A stretch of DNA of 64,000 nucleotides from Amycolatopsis iheyensis. Lineage in GTDB: Bacteria > Actinomycetota > Actinomycetes > Mycobacteriales > Pseudonocardiaceae. Below the pieces are notes generated by a model. That model was not told where the DNA came from. It ran no database searches and saw nothing but the letters and a program-made list of their open reading frames with translations. Shown here one piece after another: positions 60,650-64,000 of the stretch; the first letter of the stretch is position 1, and each line of letters opens with the position of its first letter. Both the position numbers and the translations under genes were made by a program. The stretch is from the NCBI RefSeq assembly GCF_024703995.1, contig NZ_JAMXQV010000019.1:62001-126000 (forward strand), read 5' to 3'.

Positions 60650-61246
60650 TCAGCCCGTCAAGTAGGCGAGGGCCATCGCGGTCGTCTCGGTGGCCCACGC
60701 AGCCCAGGTCAGGTCGTCGGGCCAGAAGCGGCTCGACGCCGCGCGGTGGACGCACGAGCCGATGATCGTCCGCGACACCATCCGCAGCCGCTCGGCTTCG
60801 ACCTGGGGGCCGGCCGCGTCGACGAACGCCTCCTGGATCGCGGCCAGCGCGCGCAGGCCCCGGTCGCGGCCGTCGGCGCGCTGGCCGTCCAGCAGCTCGG
60901 GGAAGATCCGGTCGTGGCGGCCGAAGGTGCCGGCCAGCGCGCCGGTGAACGCGCCGACCACGCCGGCGAGGCCGGGCGCCGGGGCGCGCAGGGCTTCGCC
61001 GACGCTCGCTTCGAGCTGGCCGAGCACCTGGTCCTTGACCGCGTAGAGCAGCTGGTCCTTGCCGTCGAACCGGCGGTAGATCGCCCCCACCGACAGGCCG
61101 GCCCGCTCGGCCACCGCCCCGACCGTGAACTCGTCGAGGCCGCGCTCGGCCAGCACGCGCTCGGCCGCGGCCAGCACCTTCTGCAGGGATTCGCGGCTGC
61201 GTGCCTGCTGGGGTGGGCGAAAGCCCGTCTCACTCACCGGCGGCAC
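60650..61246 (-). CDS. TetR-family regulator
   Basis: 198 residues. HTH: SRESLQKVLAAAERVLAERGLDEFTVGAVAERAGLSVGAIYRRFDGKDQL. I set the start at the GTG 61246, with GGGAGGAGGT directly upstream on the minus strand; the ATG at 61294 would lie inside the operator and lacks such a site. Divergent from an ABC ATPase gene with a palindrome between them. Confidence 0.87.
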   Translation of the reverse strand: MPPVSETGFRPPQQARSRESLQKVLAAAERVLAERGLDEFTVGAVAERAGLSVGAIYRRFDGKDQLLYAVKDQVLGQLEASVGEALRAPAPGLAGVVGAFTGALAGTFGRHDRIFPELLDGQRADGRDRGLRALAAIQEAFVDAAGPQVEAERLRMVSRTIIGSCVHRAASSRFWPDDLTWAAWATETTAMALAYLTG

Positions 61247-61267
61247 GTTACCTCCTCCCGGCGCTTG

Positions 61268-61295
61268 AATGCGAATGATAATCTCCGTTCGCATT
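61268..61295. promoter_or_regulatory. AATGCGAA-N12-TTCGCATT operator
   Basis: Perfect 8-base arms around 12 bases in the 74-base gap between the TetR and ABC genes. The spacer contains GATAAT, a good -10 hexamer on the + strand, so a bound repressor would cover the promoter of the ABC gene. Confidence 0.75.
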
Positions 61296-61320
61296 TTACC
61301 GAACGGGGAGGACCACGAGC

Positions 61321-62058
61321 ATGGTGAGCATCGAGGTGCGGGACGCCTCCGTCGACTTCCCGGTGTTCGACGCCAAGACGAGGTCGCTCAAGAAGCGCGT
61401 CCTCGGCAAGGTGGGCGGCCAGATCGACGCCGACGCGAAGACCCCCGTCATCGAAGCGCTGCGAGACATCACGCTGTCGCTGAGCGAGGGGGACCGCGTC
61501 GGGCTCGTCGGCCACAACGGCGCCGGCAAGTCGACGCTGTTGCGCCTGCTGTCGGGCATCTACGAGCCGACCCGCGGCAGCGCCCGGGTGACCGGCCGCA
61601 TCGCGCCGGTGTTCGACCTCGGAGTCGGGCTGGACCCGGAGGTGTCCGGCGTCGAGAACATCATGATCCGCGGGTTGTTCCTCGGCATGACGCGCAAGCA
61701 GATGGCCCGCCGCGTCGACGACATCGCGGAGTTCACCGAGCTCGGCGACTACCTGAGCCTGCCGCTGCGCACCTACTCGGCCGGCATGCGGGTCCGCCTC
61801 GCCCTCGGCGTGGTGACGACGATCGACCCGGAGATCCTCATCCTCGACGAGGGACTCGGCGCCATCGACGCGGCTTTCCTGGCGAAGGCGCGTGGGCGGC
61901 TGGTGGATCTGGCCCGTCGTGCGGGTGCGTTGGTCTTCGCTTCGCACTCCGACGAGCTGTTGCGCGAGCTGTGCACGTCGGCGCTGTGGCTGGACGAGGG
62001 CCGGATCCGCGACCACGGCCCGCTGGAGGACGTCCTGGCCGCTTACCACCGGCGCTGA
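61321..62058 (+). CDS. ABC transporter ATPase, Wzt/TagH/RfbE type
   Basis: 245 residues. Walker A GHNGAGKST, signature YSAGMRVRLAL, Walker B ILILDEGLG and H-loop FASHS. An N-terminal insert (TRSLKKRVLGKVGGQIDADAK) and the TGRIAPVFDLGVGLDPEVSGVENI block are typical of ATPases that export polysaccharides (Wzt, TagH; mycobacterial galactan exporter). No Wzm-type permease is adjacent, so the partner must be elsewhere. Under the divergent TetR protein. The ATG at 61321 follows GGGGAGGA. Confidence 0.9.
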   Translation: MVSIEVRDASVDFPVFDAKTRSLKKRVLGKVGGQIDADAKTPVIEALRDITLSLSEGDRVGLVGHNGAGKSTLLRLLSGIYEPTRGSARVTGRIAPVFDLGVGLDPEVSGVENIMIRGLFLGMTRKQMARRVDDIAEFTELGDYLSLPLRTYSAGMRVRLALGVVTTIDPEILILDEGLGAIDAAFLAKARGRLVDLARRAGALVFASHSDELLRELCTSALWLDEGRIRDHGPLEDVLAAYHRR

Positions 62059-62156
62059 CGGTGGACAGGAGCGCCGCGGCGTGTTGGGGTTGGGGTCCGG
62101 CCGGTTCCGGGACGGTCGGGTGAATTCCCGACCCGTGACCGCCGAGGAGTGCCGCC

Positions 62157-64000
62157 CTGAGCCTGTCAGAGTACCTCCGCGAGAACTGGATCGACGTCGT
62201 GAACGACGCGATCCTGCACGTGGACCTCACCCTCGCGGCGGTGGCGCTGGCCGTGCTGATCGGGATGACGCTCGGCCTGCTCACCTACCGGCGGCGGTGG
62301 CTCGGCGAGCTCGCCACCACGACCACCGCGGCGTTCCTGACCATCCCGTCGATCGCGCTGCTGGGCATCCTGATCGGCCCGTTCGGGCTCGGGCTCACGA
62401 ACGTCCTGTTCGCGCTGGTGCTCTACGCGCTCCTGCCGATCACGCGCAACACGATCGTCGGCCTGCGCGGGGTCGACCCGGCCGTCGTCGACGCCGCGCG
62501 CGGGATGGGGCTCGGCCGCGCGCGGGTGCTGTGGCGGGTGCGGCTGCCGCTGGCCTGGCCGGTCATCCTCTCCGGCATCCGCGTCTCGACGCAGATCACG
62601 ATCGGCATCGCCGCCATCGGCGCGTACGTCAAGGGCCCCGGGCTCGGCAACGAGATCTTCGACGGGCTCGGCCGGTTCGGCTCGGTCAACTCGCTCAACC
62701 AGGTGCTGACCGGCACGCTCGGGATCGTCGTGCTGGCGCTGCTGTTCGACCTCGCGTTCGTGCTGCTCGGCAAGCTGACCACGTGGCGGCGCCCGCGGCC
62801 CCCGGGCGAGGCCGCCCCGGCCGAACCGGCCGGGCACGGCGGCCGGGAGATCGAGCTGCGCGAGGTCAGCAAGCAGTACCCGGGCCAGGCGGCGCCGGCC
62901 GTCGACCGCCTCACGATGCGGATCCCGGCCGGCGAGATCGTCGTGCTGACCGGCCCGTCGGGCTGCGGCAAGACCACGACCATGCGGATGATCAACCGGC
63001 TCGTCGAACCCACCTCGGGAGTCGTCACCATCGGCGGCGCCGACGTCGCGGCACTCGACCTCGACGAGCACCGGCGGCACACCGGCTACGTCATCCAGCA
63101 GGTCGGGCTCTTCCCGCACCTGCGCGTCGACGCCAACATCGGCGTGGTGCCGCGGGTGCTCGGCTGGACGCGGCGCCGTGTCGCCGGCCGCGTGCGCGCG
63201 CTGCTCGACGTCGTCGGCCTGACCCGCGAGCACGGCAGCCGGTACCCGCGTGAGCTTTCCGGCGGCCAGCAGCAACGCGTCGGCGTCGCGCGGGCGATGG
63301 CCGCGGACCCGCCGGTGCTGCTGATGGACGAGCCGTTCGGCTCCACCGACCCCATCACCCGCGCCCGGCTGCAGGACGAGTTCCTGCGCCTGCAACGGGA
63401 AGTGCGCAAGACGATCGTGTTCGTCACGCACGACTTCGACGAGGCGCTCAAGATGGGCGACCGGATCGCGGTGCTGCGCCCGCGCTCGGAGATCGCGCAG
63501 TACGACACGCCCCAGGCGATCCTCGCCGCGCCGGCCGACGACTACGTCGCCCAGTTCGTCGGCTCGAAGCGGAACCTGAAGCGGCTCGCGCTGATCCGGC
63601 TGTCCGATGTGGACCTCGGGCCGGCGGCCGACGGACTGCCGGCGGTCCCTCGTGACGCCTCCCTGCGCGACGCGCTCGACACGATGGTGCGCACCGGCAG
63701 CACCGCGGTGGAGGTGACCGAGGACGGCCGCGCGCTGGGTGTCTGCGACGTCCCGCGGCTGGTCGCGGCCCTGCGGCCCACCGACGGAACCCCGCCCCGT
63801 GCCGCGGAACGGCCCGCCCCGGCGACGGAACGCACCGAAGCGCCGCGGCGGCGCCGGCTCGGGCTCCTCGTCCGGCCGGCGCTGCTCGCCCTCGGCCTGC
63901 TGGCGCTGTTCCTGGTCGTGCGCGCGCAGCCACTCGACTCGATCGAACAGCGCTACCTCAACGGCGGCGAGATCTTCGCCGAGCTCGGCGCGCACCTGCG
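62157..64000 (+). CDS. Fused osmoprotectant-type ABC transporter: permease-ATPase-CBS-permease (3' end outside window)
   Basis: One frame open from 62157 to the window edge (614 codons). Domains: OpuCB/BusB-like permease (about 1-210; EAA-type loop VDAARGMGLGRARVLWRVRLP), ATPase (about 230-480; TGPSGCGKTTT, LSGGQQQRVGVARAM, LLMDEPFG, THDFDEAL), a CBS-like region (VPRDASLRDALDTMVRTGSTAVEV) and the start of a second hydrophobic domain (LLVRPALLALGLLALFLVV). An in-frame stop at 62136 and the absence of ATG, GTG or TTG before 62199 leave CTG 62157 as the best start, with GAGGAG at 62144-62149. It would import glycine betaine, choline or a related solute; the binding protein should follow downstream. 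In known Opu systems these parts are separate proteins. Confidence 0.85.
   Translation, partial: MSLSEYLRENWIDVVNDAILHVDLTLAAVALAVLIGMTLGLLTYRRRWLGELATTTTAAFLTIPSIALLGILIGPFGLGLTNVLFALVLYALLPITRNTIVGLRGVDPAVVDAARGMGLGRARVLWRVRLPLAWPVILSGIRVSTQITIGIAAIGAYVKGPGLGNEIFDGLGRFGSVNSLNQVLTGTLGIVVLALLFDLAFVLLGKLTTWRRPRPPGEAAPAEPAGHGGREIELREVSKQYPGQAAPAVDRLTMRIPAGEIVVLTGPSGCGKTTTMRMINRLVEPTSGVVTIGGADVAALDLDEHRRHTGYVIQQVGLFPHLRVDANIGVVPRVLGWTRRRVAGRVRALLDVVGLTREHGSRYPRELSGGQQQRVGVARAMAADPPVLLMDEPFGSTDPITRARLQDEFLRLQREVRKTIVFVTHDFDEALKMGDRIAVLRPRSEIAQYDTPQAILAAPADDYVAQFVGSKRNLKRLALIRLSDVDLGPAADGLPAVPRDASLRDALDTMVRTGSTAVEVTEDGRALGVCDVPRLVAALRPTDGTPPRAAERPAPATERTEAPRRRRLGLLVRPALLALGLLALFLVVRAQPLDSIEQRYLNGGEIFAELGAHL

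Noticed and set aside
61247..61294. Longer TetR protein starting at ATG 61294
   Set aside because: That start lies within the operator, and the GTG at 61246 has GGGAGGAGGT upstream.
62166..63995. Long minus-strand open frame opposite the transporter fusion
   Set aside because: The + strand has permease, Walker and signature motifs in order; the minus product is charged, repetitive and motif-free.

Overview
The window is very GC-rich, with strong G/C bias at third codon positions, GTG as well as ATG starts and many 1-4 bp stop/start overlaps. The gene set (type I PKS, ATPase-LuxR regulators, ECF41 sigma factor, SpoIIE/STAS/HATPase partner-switching proteins, BenR-type benzoate regulation) points to an actinomycete, most likely a Pseudonocardiales member such as Amycolatopsis. 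The genus is inferred from gene content and a nested palindromic repeat, not proven. I saw no rRNA, tRNA, CRISPR array, phage or plasmid module.

Layout. 1-6060: a tightly packed + strand run with the end of an AGE-family epimerase, two STAS anti-anti-sigma proteins flanking the debranching enzyme GlgX, an anti-sigma-type ATPase, a SpoIIE phosphatase and an FAD monooxygenase. 6070-6158: a nested palindrome between convergent genes. 6168-11933: a one-module KS-AT-ACP polyketide synthase with an XRE regulator and an ATPase resembling a LuxR regulator without its DNA-binding domain. 12249-15979: a membrane protein, an IS701-like protein with an altered catalytic motif, and a cyclic-nucleotide-domain histidine kinase. 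15976-26206: the benzoate/catechol locus, with benA-benB-(benC-FCD-benD fusion)-benR leftward and catR-catB-catA-catC rightward from a perfect LysR box; catC is a wreck. 26272-28503: an MFS exporter and an IS5-like element that split a second copy of the nested palindrome and supplied the exporter's stop codon.

28508-39714: release factor 3, TetR and LysR regulators, two methyltransferases, a hydrolase-SDR pair, an ATP-grasp protein followed by a large protein with a possible Cys-His-Asn triad, and a small DUF6630-like gene. 39799-45062: methionine aminopeptidase and a leftward operon of acetoacetate decarboxylase-like, 3-hydroxyacyl-CoA dehydrogenase, CoA-transferase and aldehyde dehydrogenase. 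45139-47727: a TetR repressor with twin operators and a divergent FAD monooxygenase/hydrolase pair. 47738-51282: an overlapping pair of unrecognised large proteins, one with C-terminal membrane segments. 51431-54735: Nudix hydrolase, PAP2 phosphatase, YdcF-like membrane protein and a secreted calcium-loop protein.

54738-58200: MFS transporter plus aspartase/fumarase-type lyase, divergent from an IclR regulator. 58273-61246: an SDR behind a twin operator, a LUD protein divergent from an ECF41 sigma factor, and a TetR regulator. 61321-64000: a Wzt/TagH-type ABC ATPase and the start of a very large osmoprotectant-type transporter in which permease, ATPase, CBS-like region and a second permease are one reading frame, apparently starting at CTG.

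The points most worth a second look are the BenC-FCD-BenD fusion beside the broken catC, the TMD-NBD-TMD transporter fusion, the ATP-grasp/Cys-His-Asn pair, the unrecognised pair at 47738-51282, and the reconstructable insertion of the IS5-like element into a genomic repeat.
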